The notes under the pieces were generated by a model, which was not told the origin of the DNA, made no database searches, and worked only from the letters and a program-made list of their open reading frames with translations. From Thermoleophilia bacterium (GTDB lineage Bacteria > Actinomycetota > Thermoleophilia > Gaiellales > JAICJC01), in NCBI GenBank assembly GCA_025934255.1, contig JAICYJ010000020.1:1-49123 (forward strand): DNA of 49,123 nucleotides, in the 5' to 3' direction. The position numbers were made by a program, and so were the translations under genes. Positions within the stretch are counted from its first letter, which is position 1. Every line of letters begins with the position of its first letter. Below are positions 8,240 to 21,148 of this stretch, piece by piece.

Positions 8240-9467
8240 GGCCGGCCCTCCGTGCGATCGCCGAGGAGAGCGCGATTGCCACGTCGTCGCCTGCGCCCAG
8301 CCGCGCGACCGGCACGCCCGCCCTGGCCAGCCGCAGCGAGGCCGCCTCGGCCGGCCCGGGCACGCGCTCGACTCCTGCGAAGGAGGGCGCGTCCACCCAC
8401 ACGACGGCCACGTCGCGGCGGACCGAGCGCATGGCCAGCAGGCGAGCCGCCAGATCCGGGTTCAGTGCAGCGGTGACCACGTACAGCCGGGCGGCGTCGA
8501 TTGCCTCGGCCGCCCCGGTCGCGCCGAGCGTGTCGCGCAGCATCGTCGACAGCGGCTGGGTGGCGTCGGCGCGCACGGCCGCGAGGGCCGCCAGGGCGGT
8601 GCCCCAGTCGCCGCCGCCGGCCCGGATCCGGATCCGCCGCCGGGTCTGGCCGTGCATCACCAGCGAACAGCGCTGGCCGCCCTCCACCATCCTGTTCAGC
8701 AGCGATGCCGCCGCCCGCACCTGTGCATCGAAGCTGCTGGCACCGGGCGCGCCCACACTGGCGTCGCGGTCACCGTCGAGCAGCACCGCCGATTCATCCC
8801 GCGGCAGCTCGGTCAGCTCCTTGACCATCAGCTTGCGGCGCTTGGCCGTGGAGCGCCAGTGCACCCGGCGCAGGCTCTCGCCCTGCTGGAAGTCGCGGAT
8901 CGAGTGCAGGTCGTATCCGGCGGTTCGGTGCAGCAGCGCGCGACCCTCGTCGCCGCCCGCGCTGCCCGCGTCGGTGAACAATCCGTCGAGCTCGTACACG
9001 CGCGGGTAGACGAGCAGCGTGTCGGTGCGCGCCAGCTGCGTCCGCGACTCGGCCAGCCCCAGCGGATCGTCGACGCGCAGCTCGGCGGCGGCCAGCGTGT
9101 AGCGGCCGCGTGGCGCCGGATCGATGGTGTAGCGGCCGTAGAGGGCGTGGCCGCGCTGGCGCAGCGGCAGCTCGCGGCTGCCGAGATCGCCCATCTGCTC
9201 GAGCAGGGTGGCGCGCGCCGGCAGCAGCCCGCCCTCGGCCCGGATCTCGACCTCCACGACCACGCGTCCGCCCTCGACCAGCTCGCGGTGGCCAGTGCGG
9301 CGCCGCAGCTCGGTCGGGCGCGCCGTCAGGCGCACCCACAGCCAGGCGAGCACCGGTGCCGCCAGCAGGCCCACCGCCACCGGGTACATGGCGTGGGTGC
9401 CGAAGCCCCAGGAGGCGAGGTACAGCCCGGCTGCCAGGACGAGCGTGCCTTTGCCGCGAGGGGTCAC
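8232..9467 (-). CDS. DUF58 domain protein (membrane-anchored, MoxR-associated)
   Basis: A 411-aa protein with two N-terminal hydrophobic segments (LVLAAGLYLASWGF and AVGLLAAPVLAWLWV), a beta-rich middle and the DUF58 core GYDLHSIRDFQQGESLRRVH followed by WRSTAKRRKLMVKE. A vWA-like C-terminal half follows. DUF58 proteins are regularly co-encoded with MoxR AAA+ ATPases and transglutaminases; their exact function is poorly defined. The GTG at 9467 overlaps the moxR stop as GTGA, which fixes the start although the frame is open upstream. Confidence 0.88.
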   Translation of the reverse strand: MTPRGKGTLVLAAGLYLASWGFGTHAMYPVAVGLLAAPVLAWLWVRLTARPTELRRRTGHRELVEGGRVVVEVEIRAEGGLLPARATLLEQMGDLGSRELPLRQRGHALYGRYTIDPAPRGRYTLAAAELRVDDPLGLAESRTQLARTDTLLVYPRVYELDGLFTDAGSAGGDEGRALLHRTAGYDLHSIRDFQQGESLRRVHWRSTAKRRKLMVKELTELPRDESAVLLDGDRDASVGAPGASSFDAQVRAAASLLNRMVEGGQRCSLVMHGQTRRRIRIRAGGGDWGTALAALAAVRADATQPLSTMLRDTLGATGAAEAIDAARLYVVTAALNPDLAARLLAMRSVRRDVAVVWVDAPSFAGVERVPGPAEAASLRLARAGVPVARLGAGDDVAIALSSAIARRAGLG

Positions 9468-10441
9468 ACCGGGACCGGGGTGCGGTCGACGGCCTCGCCG
9501 ATCACCTCGGACGGATCGACCCCGCCGGTGCGGGCGTCGGCGGCCATGATCACCCTGTGTGAGAGCACGTCGGCGGCCACGTCCTTGATGTCTGCCGGGA
9601 TCACGTACTCGCGACCGTGCAGGGCCGCAAGCGCCTTGGCCACGCGCAGCAGCGAGATGCCCGCGCGAGGGCTGGCGCCCAGCGCGAGCCGCGAGTCGCC
9701 ACGGGTATGGCGCAGGATCGCGACCACGTACCGGTTGAGGCTGTCCTCGACGTACACGCTCTTGACGGCCTCGATGGCTGACTCCAGGTCGGCGGCCGAC
9801 GCGACCGGCTCGAGCAGCTCGATCGGCTCGGAGGCCGCGTGCTCGGACAGCATCCGCGCCTCCTCGGCGATGGCCGGGTAGCCCAGGTGCAGCCGCATCG
9901 TGAAGCGGTCGAGCTGGGCCTCCGGCAGTGGGAACGTGCCTTCGTACTCGATCGGGTTCTGGGTCGCGATCACCATGAACGGGCGGGCCAGGCGGTGGGT
10001 CGACCCGTCGATGGTGACCTGCACCTCCTGCATGCACTCCAGCAGCGCCGACTGCGTCTTCGGGCTGGCGCGGTTGATCTCGTCGACCAGCACCAGGTTC
10101 GCGAACACCGGGCCGGGACGGAACTCGAACTCGTTGGCCTGCAGGTTGTAGACGTTGACGCCGGTGATGTCCGACGGCAGCAGGTCGGGCGTGGCCTGGA
10201 TGCGCGCGAACTCACAGTCCAGCGAGCGCGCCAGCGACTTGGCCAGCATCGTCTTGCCCACTCCCGGAAAGTCCTCGAGGATGATGTGGCCCTCGCACAG
10301 CAGCGCCATCACGCACCGCTCCAGCAGGCCGTCCGGGGCATGGATCACACGCGCAACGTTCTCGATCACACGGCGAGCGATGACGCCCGCGTTGCTGATC
10401 GCCTGAGACTGGGTCGAGTCGTGCAGCTCTGATGCTTCCAC
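9464..10441 (-). CDS. MoxR-family AAA+ ATPase
   Basis: A 325-aa AAA+ chaperone of the MoxR/RavA group, with the P-loop DFPGVGKT at 57-64, Walker B LVLVDEINRA, sensor 1 in VIATQNPIEYEGTFPLPEAQ and the C-terminal lid with RAGISLLRVAKALA. MoxR ATPases are thought to mature or activate vWA-containing partners; the adjacent DUF58 protein is the likely one. The GTG start lies 13 bases after the coaBC stop, with a GAGG motif nearby. This is the first gene of the moxR-DUF58-tgpA group and may be transcribed with coaBC. Confidence 0.92.
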   Translation of the reverse strand: MEASELHDSTQSQAISNAGVIARRVIENVARVIHAPDGLLERCVMALLCEGHIILEDFPGVGKTMLAKSLARSLDCEFARIQATPDLLPSDITGVNVYNLQANEFEFRPGPVFANLVLVDEINRASPKTQSALLECMQEVQVTIDGSTHRLARPFMVIATQNPIEYEGTFPLPEAQLDRFTMRLHLGYPAIAEEARMLSEHAASEPIELLEPVASAADLESAIEAVKSVYVEDSLNRYVVAILRHTRGDSRLALGASPRAGISLLRVAKALAALHGREYVIPADIKDVAADVLSHRVIMAADARTGGVDPSEVIGEAVDRTPVPV

Positions 10442-10454
10442 AGGTGTCCTCTCG

Positions 10455-11654
10455 TCAGACCGTCGTACGCTGCTCTACGGCGGCGCGGGCGGTTTGGTTC
10501 CCCAACGTGTCCAGAATGGCTCCGGCGCAGGCCTGTTTGGAGCGTCGCGATACCAGCTGCTCTCCCTTGGACGACACCAGCACGATTTCGTTGAGGCTGC
10601 TGTCAAAGCCGATGTCGCTGCGGCTGATGTCGTTCATCACGATCAGGTCGGCGCCCTTGCGTTTCAGCTTGGCGCGGGCCCGCTCCACGGCGCCCTCGCC
10701 GTACTCGGCGGCGAAGCCGATCAGCACCTGGCCCTCGCGCCGCCCGGCGCCCAGCTCGGCCAGCACATCGGCCGTCGCCTCCAGCTCGATCGTCCAGGCT
10801 GCCGCGTCCTTGACGCGCTTGCCGGCGACCGGCTGGGCCGGCCGGTAGTCGGCCACGGCGGCCGCCATCACGATCACGTCCGCGCCGTCGGCCTGCTCCA
10901 GCGTCGCCGCTCGCAGCTGCTCGGCCGTCTCCGCGCGCAGCGTCCGCATCGGCGCGCTCGGCGATGCGGTGGCCGCTGCCAGGATCAGCGTCACGTCGGC
11001 CCCGCGCCTGGCCGCCTCGTCGGCCACGGCCACGCCCATCCGGCCGCTGGAGCGGTTTCCCAGGTATCGCACCGCGTCGAGCGGCTCGCGCGTCCCGCCC
11101 GCGGTGACCAGCACACGGCGTCCCGCCAGGCTGCCGAGCGTCGCCAGGCGAGCCTCGATCCGGCCGGCGATCTCGTCCGGCTCGGACATGCGGCCGGCGC
11201 CCTGCTCGCCCTCGGCCATCTCGCCCGACTCCGGGCCGATCGTCTCGACGCCGCGCGCCAGCAGGGCGCGCACGTTCTCCTGCGTGACCGGCGCTGCCCA
11301 CATGCGCGGGTTCATGGCCGGGGCCACCAGCAGCGGCCCGGTGAACGCCAGCGCCGACTGGGTCAGCACGTTCGGCGCCTCGCCGTGCGCCAGGCGCGCG
11401 ATCGTGTTGGCGCCGGCCGGGGCGATGCAGAAGAGCATCGCCTCCCGCGAGGCCTCGAGGTGCGGGAACACGTCGGCCGACTGCTCGGTCAGCGCCGGCC
11501 GACGGGAGAGCGCCGAAAACGTGGTCGGCCCCACGAACCGCTCGGCGGCCGGCGTCATCACGACCTGCACCTCGCGGCCGGCCTTGACCAGCAGCCGCAC
11601 GAGCTCACAGCTCTTGTAGGCCGCGACCCCCCCGCTCACCCCCACCAGGATCAT
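10455..11654 (-). CDS. coaBC: Bifunctional phosphopantothenoylcysteine decarboxylase/synthetase
   Basis: CoaBC condenses phosphopantothenate with cysteine using CTP and decarboxylates the product in CoA synthesis. The 399-aa protein has the flavoprotein start ILVGVSGGVAAYKSCELVR, the PAMNPRMW segment of the CoaC active site, and the CoaB half starting at VLVTAGGTREPLDAVRYLGN (positions near 180), with MAAAVADYRP and VMNDIS blocks. The length is normal. It lies 54 bases downstream of rpoZ in the gmk-rpoZ-coaBC order typical of Gram-positive bacteria. Confidence 0.96.
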   Translation of the reverse strand: MILVGVSGGVAAYKSCELVRLLVKAGREVQVVMTPAAERFVGPTTFSALSRRPALTEQSADVFPHLEASREAMLFCIAPAGANTIARLAHGEAPNVLTQSALAFTGPLLVAPAMNPRMWAAPVTQENVRALLARGVETIGPESGEMAEGEQGAGRMSEPDEIAGRIEARLATLGSLAGRRVLVTAGGTREPLDAVRYLGNRSSGRMGVAVADEAARRGADVTLILAAATASPSAPMRTLRAETAEQLRAATLEQADGADVIVMAAAVADYRPAQPVAGKRVKDAAAWTIELEATADVLAELGAGRREGQVLIGFAAEYGEGAVERARAKLKRKGADLIVMNDISRSDIGFDSSLNEIVLVSSKGEQLVSRRSKQACAGAILDTLGNQTARAAVEQRTTV

Positions 11655-11708
11655 GCCCGAAGTGTACGGCGTCGCCGCCGCGAAACCCAGGCGACCGCTG
11701 GTGCGTGG

Positions 11709-11951
11709 TCAGACGGCGCTGGCGTCCGAGGTCGAGACCTCCAGCTTGCCCTCGGCGATTTCCTCGAGCGCCATGGTCAGGAAGTTCTTCGACCGCGACT
11801 CGATCAGCGGCGGAGCGAAGCCCTCGAAGCTGCCCTCACCGAGCTGGTGGTGGTAGTCGTTGATCTGGCGGGCGCGCTTGGCGGCCGCGATCACGAGCGC
11901 GTACTTGCTGTCGACGTGCTCGAGCAGGACGTCAACTTTGGGATAGATCAT
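11709..11951 (-). CDS. rpoZ: RNA polymerase omega subunit
   Basis: An 80-aa protein with the omega pattern: MIYPKVDVLLEHVDSKYALV, then AAAKRARQIN and an acidic C-terminal segment with ALEEIAEGKLEV. Omega supports folding and assembly of the beta' subunit. The ATG start overlaps the gmk stop as ATGA, so translation is probably coupled. Confidence 0.95.
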   Translation of the reverse strand: MIYPKVDVLLEHVDSKYALVIAAAKRARQINDYHHQLGEGSFEGFAPPLIESRSKNFLTMALEEIAEGKLEVSTSDASAV

Positions 11952-12517
11952 CTGGTCTCCTCGTCAAGGGCGGCGCGGATCAGCTCGGTGAGCTGGGACG
12001 CCGCCCGTTCCACATCGTCGTTCACGATCACGTAGCGAAAATCTGTTCCCGCCTCCAGCTCGGACCTGGCGATCCGCAGCCGGGTTGCGATGTCCTGCGG
12101 GGAGTTCGTGCCGCGCCCGATCAGGCGCTGTTCCAGGTCCCCCACATCCGGCGGTGCGATGAACACCAGCACCGAGTCTGGCAGCTGCCGCTCGATCTCA
12201 CGAGCGCCGGGGACGTCGATCTCGAGGATCACGTTCGAACCGTCCGCCAGTCGCCGTTCCACCTCGCTGCGCAGCGTGCCGTACCGATGGCCCGCGAATT
12301 CTACATGCTCCAGGAACTCACCCCCCTGCAACCGCCGCTGGAACTCCTCCGGCGAGAGGAAGTGGTACTCGCGTCCCTGCTGTTCGCTGGGGCGCATGGG
12401 ACGGGTGGTGGCCGACGTGGCCAGCTCCAGCCGCGGCACCTCGGCGCGAGCCCGTGCGATCAGCGTTCCCTTGCCGACGCCGGAGGGACCGGACACGACG
12501 AACAGCCGGCCGCTCAT
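11948..12517 (-). CDS. gmk: Guanylate kinase
   Basis: Phosphorylates GMP/dGMP to the diphosphate. The 189-aa protein has the P-loop SGPSGVGKGT at 9-18, the GMP-binding segment with TTRPMRPSEQQGREYHFLS, and ILEIDVPGARE. The length is normal. The start is 16 bases after the mihF stop and the gene overlaps rpoZ at its end, placing it in the mihF-gmk-rpoZ-coaBC cluster. Confidence 0.96.
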   Translation of the reverse strand: MSGRLFVVSGPSGVGKGTLIARARAEVPRLELATSATTRPMRPSEQQGREYHFLSPEEFQRRLQGGEFLEHVEFAGHRYGTLRSEVERRLADGSNVILEIDVPGAREIERQLPDSVLVFIAPPDVGDLEQRLIGRGTNSPQDIATRLRIARSELEAGTDFRYVIVNDDVERAASQLTELIRAALDEETR

Positions 12518-12533
12518 GCGGCCGCGGCCGTCG

Positions 12534-12857
12534 TCAGGAGTTGAACAGGTCGACCAGCTCGCCGCGCTGTCGCTCTGACAGTCCGCCGATGGTCTTGGCC
12601 TGGCTGATCCGGCACTGGGTCAGCAGCCGCCCGACGCGCACCCTCCCCAGCCGCGGAACCGACAGCAGCATGTCGTAGACCTTCGCCGTCAGCACGTAGT
12701 CCGGCGGGTCGATCAGCACCTGGTCGAACGTGGTGTCCCCCGACTTGAGCGCGCGCTTCAGCTGCGCTCGTTGGACGCGAATGCGGTTCGCCCGGTCGAG
12801 TGCGTCGAGTCTCTGGTCGAGGGAACGGGAGGGGGCCTGCGAGAGGAGCGTGGGCAT
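12534..12857 (-). CDS. mihF: Actinobacterial integration host factor (MihF/sIHF family)
   Basis: A small basic DNA-binding protein of the actinobacterial IHF family, unrelated to the HU/IHF fold of Proteobacteria. The 107-aa product has the helical region DRANRIRVQRAQLKRALKSG and the helix-two-turn-helix segment VPRLGRVRVGRLLTQC. Position directly before gmk is characteristic. An upstream in-frame start (12902) is possible, but the ATG at 12857 gives the usual length. It lies 68 bases after pyrD. Confidence 0.88.
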   Translation of the reverse strand: MPTLLSQAPSRSLDQRLDALDRANRIRVQRAQLKRALKSGDTTFDQVLIDPPDYVLTAKVYDMLLSVPRLGRVRVGRLLTQCRISQAKTIGGLSERQRGELVDLFNS

Positions 12858-12925
12858 CTTTCGGGGCGATAATACCACGCTTGGCCGTCCGTGCAACGAC
12901 AAAGAAACGGCCAGAATAGGCCGAT

Positions 12926-13864
12926 TTAGGAGTGGTTCGCATCAACCTCAAGTAAAGCTTTACCCTGGTGGTGGTGGGCGCGTCCGACGACGTCGTCAAG
13001 GGTGGAAACGCCGTGCCTCTCGAGCAGGCCGGGGAGTTCGGCGACGACCTCCTCGACCAGCCCGGGGTTGCGGAACAGGGCGGTGCCGAGGGCGACGACG
13101 TTCGCCCCCGCCGACGCGAACTCGAGGCAGTCCTGGGCGCAGGCGACGCCGCCGACGCCGACGATGGGCAGTCCCGTGACGGCGCGGCAGTGGAAGATCG
13201 CGTGCAGGGCGACGGGCTTCACGGCCGGCCCGGAGAGGCCGCCCCCACCGCCGCCCAGGAGCGGCTGCAGCGTGTCGCGGTCGATCGCCATTCCCCGCAC
13301 CGTGTTGATCAGCACCAGGCCCGCCGCCCCGCCCTCGGCGGCCGCCAGCGCGACGGCCGAGACGTCGGCGACGCTCGGCGACAGCTTGGCCAGCAGCGGC
13401 CGCTCGGTCTCGGCCCGGCAGCGCTCGAGCAGCGCCCGCGTCTCCGCCGGGTCGGTGCCGATCGAGATGCAGCCGGTGTCGACGTTGGGGCAGGACACGT
13501 TCAGCTCGAGCGCGGCCACGGCCGGGTGCGCGCCGATCCGTCGCACGGCGACGGCGTACTCCTCCCGGCTCCACCCCCCTCCGCTCACGATCAGCGGCAC
13601 ACCCAGGTCGGCCAGCCGCGGCAGGTGCTCGTCGCAGAACCGTTCGAGGCCCGGGTTGGCGAGCCCGATCGAGTTGACCATGCCCTGCGGCGTCTCGGCG
13701 ATGCGCTGCGGCGGGTTGCCGGCGCGCGGATTCAGCGTGACGGTCTTGGTGACAAACGCGGACACGCCGAGCGTGCCCGCCGCCAGCGCGTCCAGCGTGC
13801 CCGAGCCGTTCAGCACCGGGTGGGCGAGGTCGACCCCGCAGAAGCGCGTGGCCAGGCTACCCAT
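12926..13864 (-). CDS. pyrD: Dihydroorotate dehydrogenase, class 1B catalytic subunit
   Basis: FMN enzyme that oxidises dihydroorotate to orotate; class 1B forms use NAD through the PyrK electron-transfer subunit, encoded immediately upstream here. The 312-aa protein has the substrate-binding NSIGLANPG and NVSCPN segments, LAKLSPSVADV, INTVRGM and GVGGV near the FMN phosphate site. The start overlaps the pyrK stop by 8 bases. It is the last pyrimidine gene of the operon. Confidence 0.95.
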   Translation of the reverse strand: MGSLATRFCGVDLAHPVLNGSGTLDALAAGTLGVSAFVTKTVTLNPRAGNPPQRIAETPQGMVNSIGLANPGLERFCDEHLPRLADLGVPLIVSGGGWSREEYAVAVRRIGAHPAVAALELNVSCPNVDTGCISIGTDPAETRALLERCRAETERPLLAKLSPSVADVSAVALAAAEGGAAGLVLINTVRGMAIDRDTLQPLLGGGGGGLSGPAVKPVALHAIFHCRAVTGLPIVGVGGVACAQDCLEFASAGANVVALGTALFRNPGLVEEVVAELPGLLERHGVSTLDDVVGRAHHHQGKALLEVDANHS

Positions 13865-14568
13865 CGTGCCCGCCCGCCAGCACCCGTCCCGCCTCCAGCA
13901 CCGGCCCCTCGATGCACAGCCGTTTCCACTCGCCGTCGATCTCGACCGCGCAGCCGTAGCAGGCGCCGAACCCGCAGGCCATGGCCGCCTCCATCGCCAG
14001 CAGGCAGGGTACGGCGTGCTCGGCGCAGAGCGCGGCCACGGCCTGCAGCATCGCGTCCGGCCCGCAGGCGTAGACGGTTGCGTCGGCCGGCAGCAGACGC
14101 GCCAGCGGCTCGGTCACGTACGTCGGCTCCAGCACCACGGTCGCATCGGCGTCGATCAGCGCCGCGCACACCGCATGCCGTTGCTCGCGGAACCCGAGCA
14201 GGGTCGTCACCGGGCCGGGTAGGTCGCGCACCAGCCAGGGCAGGATGGCCGCGCCGATGCCGCCGCCGACCAGGATGGCCGGCCCGTGGTGCAGCTCGAA
14301 GCCGTGGCCCAGCGGCCCCAGCACGGATACCTGCGCAGCTCCCACCAGGGCGGCGGTGCCGTCGCCGCGCACGTCCAGCAGGAAGGCGATCTCGCCGGCA
14401 TCCGCCCAGGCCGCCGACAGCGCCCGCGGCAGGTAGGCGCCGTGCGGCTCGGGGTCTGCCTGGAGCATGAAGAACTGGCCCGGCGCGCCCACCTCGCCGC
14501 CGTCGTTTCGCAGCACCAGCAGCGTGTAGGCGCCTACTGCCTCGACCCGAGCGACCTGCAGCGTCCGC

Positions 14569-14582
<14 letters not shown>
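13857..14582 (-). CDS. pyrK: Dihydroorotate dehydrogenase electron-transfer subunit (FAD, 2Fe-2S)
   Basis: PyrK passes electrons from PyrD's FMN to NAD+. The 241-aa protein has an N-terminal FAD-binding barrel (GQFFMLQ), a nucleotide-binding middle with [14 protein letters not shown] and YACGPDAML, and a C-terminal cluster-binding block CGFGACYGC (C-x4-C-x2-C) followed by a fourth Cys in KRLCIEGP. The frame is open upstream, but the ATG at 14582 gives the family's N-terminus. It overlaps the carB end by 14 bases and the pyrD start by 8. Confidence 0.94.
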
Positions 14583-17713
<3,131 letters not shown>

Positions 17714-17727
<14 letters not shown>

Positions 17728-18823
17728 CGGTGGCCTCCGTCAGCGTCCCCACGAACCGCTCCAGCGCCTCGCGGGCATCGTGTGGCCCGGGGCTGGCCTC
17801 GGGGTGGAACTGCATCGACCAGGCCGGCAGCTCCCGCAAAGCCAGGCCCTCGACGGTGCCGTCGTAGAGCGAGACGTGGGTGACGCGGGCCGGCCCGAAA
17901 TCGGTCTCGAGGTCGCCTCCCCCGTCGGGCACGCGTACCGCGAAGCCGTGGTTCTGGGCCGTCACCAGCACGCGCCCCGTGTCGACGTCCAGCACCGGGT
18001 GGTTGGCGCCGCGGTGGCCGAACCGCAGCTTGAACGTCTCCAATCCCAGCGCCCTGCCCAGCAGCTGATGGCCCAGGCAGATCCCGAACACGGGCACCTG
18101 CCCGACCAGCTCGCGCACCTCCGACACGCAGCCGGGCAGCGCGGCTGGATCGCCCGGGCCGTTGCCGAGCAGCACGCCGTCGGGGCGCAGCTCGAGCACC
18201 TGCTCGGCCGTGGCGTCCCAGGGCAGCAGGGTCACGCGGGCGCCCTGCTCGCGCAGGATCCGCACGATCGACCCCTTCACCCCGTAGTCGAGCACCAGCA
18301 CGTGGGCACGCTCGGGCGCCAGGGCCGGCAGCTGCTCGGCCCGCAGGCACGACACCTCGCCGGCCAGCGCCTGCCCGGCCATCTCCGGCTCGCCGCCGAT
18401 CAGCGCCAGCAGCTGCGGCACCGGCGTCCCATCCGAGCAGACCGCCGCGCGCACGGTGCCGCCGTCGCGCAGGCGCCGCGTCAGCATGCGCGTGTCGAGC
18501 CCCTGGATGCCGATCACACCGTGGCCGGCCAGCCAGTCGGAGAAGCCCACGCGCCCTGCCGGAGCGGCGTTTCGGCCCTCGCGCACGATCACCGCGCGCG
18601 CCTGCGGCCGGTCCGACTCCGACGCATCGACCTCCACCCCATAGTTGCCGATCATCGGCTGTGTGAAGGTGATCATCTGGCCGGCGAACGAGGGGTCGGT
18701 GACGATCTCCTGGTAGCCGGTCATGGACGTGATGAACACCAGCTCGCCGACCGCCGTGCCGGTTGCGCCGTAGGCCTCGCCTTCGAGCACCGTGCCGTCC
18801 TCGAGCACCAGCAGGGCGGTCAC
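17714..18823 (-). CDS. carA: Carbamoyl-phosphate synthase small subunit (glutaminase)
   Basis: Glutaminase subunit that feeds ammonia to CarB. The 369-aa protein has the N-terminal CPSase_sm domain ([16 protein letters not shown]) and a class I amidotransferase domain with the nucleophile elbow [12 protein letters not shown] and the His-Glu pair in [12 protein letters not shown]. The frame continues far upstream in the antisense of pyrC; the GTG at 18823 overlapping the pyrC stop as GTGA is the family start. Confidence 0.97.
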
Positions 18824-20145
18824 CGTGCCACCTCGGCCAGCCGGTGGGCGACGGTGCCGGCTGCGATCGTGATCGTGCAGCGGCCCTGCAGCGTGCGCCC
18901 GGCGAATGCGCAGTTGCGCGAGCGGGAGGCGTAGGGCGGCGCGACCACCCAGCTCTCGGACAGATCCCACAGCGCCAGGTCGGCGGGGGCGCCGGTGCGC
19001 AGCGCCGGGACGGGCAGGTCGAAGGCCCGCGCCGGGCCGGCCGACATGCGTTCGATCACCGTCGAGAGCGACACCAGGCCGGGAGCCACCAGCTCGGTGT
19101 AGACGGCGGCGAACGCCGTCTCCAGGCCGATCACCCCGTTCGGAGCCGCCTCGAACGGCACCTCCTTCTCGTGGGTGCGGTGCGGCGCGTGGTCGGTGGC
19201 GATGCAGTCCAGCGTACCGTCGGCCAGCGCCTCGATCAGCGCGGCGCGGTCGGCGGCCGAGCGCAACGGCGGGTTCATCTTGCTGACGGCCGGGTCGAGA
19301 TCGCGGACGAGCTCGTCGGTCAGGCACAGGTGGTGCGGCGAGACCTCGGCGGTGACGTCGACGCCCAGCTTCTTGGCGCGGCGGATCTCGGCCACCGACT
19401 CGGCCGCGGAGATGTGGCAGAGGTGCAGCGGCGCGTGCTCGTAGCGGGCGATCTGCAGATCACGGCCGACCATCACGCTCTCCCCGATCCCCGGGTACCC
19501 GTGCAGGCCGAGCTCGGCCGAGACGGCGCCCTCGTGCATCTGCGAACCGGCGGTGAGGGTCATGTCCTCCTCGTGCAGCGTCAGCTTGAGGCCGGTGACG
19601 CGGCTGTACTGCAGCGCCCGGCGCAGCATGCCGGCGCGTTCGACCGGCCGGCCGTCGTCCGAGAAGCCGGCTGCGCCGCGGGCGGCCAGCTCGGCCATGT
19701 CCACCAGCTCGCGGCCCTCCAGGCCGCGGCTGATGGCGGCGAAGAACCCGGTCGGCACCGCGGCCTGCTCGCCGGCGCGCTCGATCAGCCCGCCCAGCAC
19801 GGCCGCGCTGTCGACCACGGGATCGGTGTTGGGCATGGCCAGGATGGCCACGAAACCGCCGGCCGCTGCGGCGCGGGTACCCGAGGCGATGTCCTCCTCG
19901 TCCTCGTCTCCGGGGGTGCGCAGGTGCACGTGGGGGTCGATCAGGCCTGGGGTCATGGTCAGCCCGGCCGCATCGACCGTCTCGACTCCGTCGGCCTCCA
20001 GGTCGGAGCCGATCTCGGCGATCGTGCCGTCGACGACGCGGACGTCCAGCTGCACGCCCTCAAGGCCGCTGTCGCCGTCGAACAGGCGGGCGCCGGAGAT
20101 CAGCAGGTTGGCGGGCGGAGCCTCGCGGTGGGTCAGCCTCTCCAT
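18820..20145 (-). CDS. pyrC: Dihydroorotase (class I)
   Basis: Cyclises carbamoyl aspartate to dihydroorotate. The 441-aa amidohydrolase has the metal-binding DPHVHLRTPGDEDEEDI, substrate-binding AMPNTDPVVD, HEEDM, CHISAAES and the catalytic Asp in TDHAPH, with a NCAFAGRTLQG C-terminal segment typical of class I enzymes. The ATG at 20145 shares its A with the pyrB stop (TGATG), so translation is coupled. The frame is open upstream without family similarity. Confidence 0.96.
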   Translation of the reverse strand: MERLTHREAPPANLLISGARLFDGDSGLEGVQLDVRVVDGTIAEIGSDLEADGVETVDAAGLTMTPGLIDPHVHLRTPGDEDEEDIASGTRAAAAGGFVAILAMPNTDPVVDSAAVLGGLIERAGEQAAVPTGFFAAISRGLEGRELVDMAELAARGAAGFSDDGRPVERAGMLRRALQYSRVTGLKLTLHEEDMTLTAGSQMHEGAVSAELGLHGYPGIGESVMVGRDLQIARYEHAPLHLCHISAAESVAEIRRAKKLGVDVTAEVSPHHLCLTDELVRDLDPAVSKMNPPLRSAADRAALIEALADGTLDCIATDHAPHRTHEKEVPFEAAPNGVIGLETAFAAVYTELVAPGLVSLSTVIERMSAGPARAFDLPVPALRTGAPADLALWDLSESWVVAPPYASRSRNCAFAGRTLQGRCTITIAAGTVAHRLAEVAR

Positions 20146-21140
20146 CACGCCACCTCCTGCCCGGCCGGCTCGACGGCGCGCAGGGCAGCCTGGCCACCGG
20201 TGGTCGTCGGCTCGGTCAGCAGGTCGTAGAGCACCGCCATCCTCGTCACCAGGCCGGCCCGCACCTGGTCGACGATCCGTGAGCTGGCGCTGTCGGCCAC
20301 CTCGGCCGAGATCTCGACGCCGCGGTTGATCGGGCCGGGGTGCATCACCAGCTGGCTGGGCCGCACCCGGTCCGGGGTCACCCCCCACAGCGCGCTGTAC
20401 TCGCGCAGCGAGGGCACGTAGTTCGCGCCCTCCAGCATGCGCTCGCGCTGCATGCGCAGGACGTAGATGACGTCGACCTCGGCGAGGTCGTCGATGCTGT
20501 GCGAGATGGTCACGCCCATCGCGGCCGCCTCGCGCGGGATCAGCGTGGGCGGGCCGACCAGGGTGACGTGGGCACCGAGCATGGTCAGCGCCTGGATGTT
20601 GGAGCGGGCCACCCGCGAGTGCAGGACGTCTCCGACGATCGCGACCTGCAACCCCTCGACCTTGCCCACCGCCTTCCGGATCGTGTACAGGTCGAGCAGG
20701 CTCTGCGTCGGGTGCTGGTGCTTGCCGTCGCCGGCGTTGACGACGTGGGCGTCGGTGTGGCGGGTGACGATCGCGGGCGCTCCGGCCTGGGGGTGGCGGA
20801 TCACGATCACGTCGGGGTCGTAGGCGCTGAGGGTGAGGATGGTGTCCTTCAGCGACTCGCCCTTGTCGACGCTCGAGCCCGAGGCCTTGACGCTGATGGT
20901 GTCGGCCGAGAGGCGCTTGGCGGCCAGCTCGAACGAGCTCGAGGTGCGGGTGGACGACTCGAAGAAGAGGTTGACGACCGTGCGGCCGCGCAGCGTCGGC
21001 ACCTTCTTGACGTCGCGCTGCATCACCGACTCGAAGCCCTCCGCCGTCTCCAGCAGCCGCTCCACGTCGGCGCGGTCGAGGTCGGAGATCGAGAGCAGAT
21101 GGCGGCGTCTGGGCAGTCCGGTTGGTGGGTAGAGATCCAC
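20145..21140 (-). CDS. pyrB: Aspartate carbamoyltransferase catalytic subunit
   Basis: Transfers the carbamoyl group to aspartate, the committed step of pyrimidine synthesis. The 331-aa protein has the carbamoyl-phosphate loop FESSTRTSSSFE, the DKGESLKDT loop, NAGDGKHQHPTQSLLDLYT and HPGPINRGVEI. No pyrI regulatory subunit is present, so it is probably an unregulated trimer. The GTG start lies 8 bases after the pyrR stop. Confidence 0.97.
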   Translation of the reverse strand: MDLYPPTGLPRRRHLLSISDLDRADVERLLETAEGFESVMQRDVKKVPTLRGRTVVNLFFESSTRTSSSFELAAKRLSADTISVKASGSSVDKGESLKDTILTLSAYDPDVIVIRHPQAGAPAIVTRHTDAHVVNAGDGKHQHPTQSLLDLYTIRKAVGKVEGLQVAIVGDVLHSRVARSNIQALTMLGAHVTLVGPPTLIPREAAAMGVTISHSIDDLAEVDVIYVLRMQRERMLEGANYVPSLREYSALWGVTPDRVRPSQLVMHPGPINRGVEISAEVADSASSRIVDQVRAGLVTRMAVLYDLLTEPTTTGGQAALRAVEPAGQEVA

Positions 21141-21148
21141 GAGCGCTC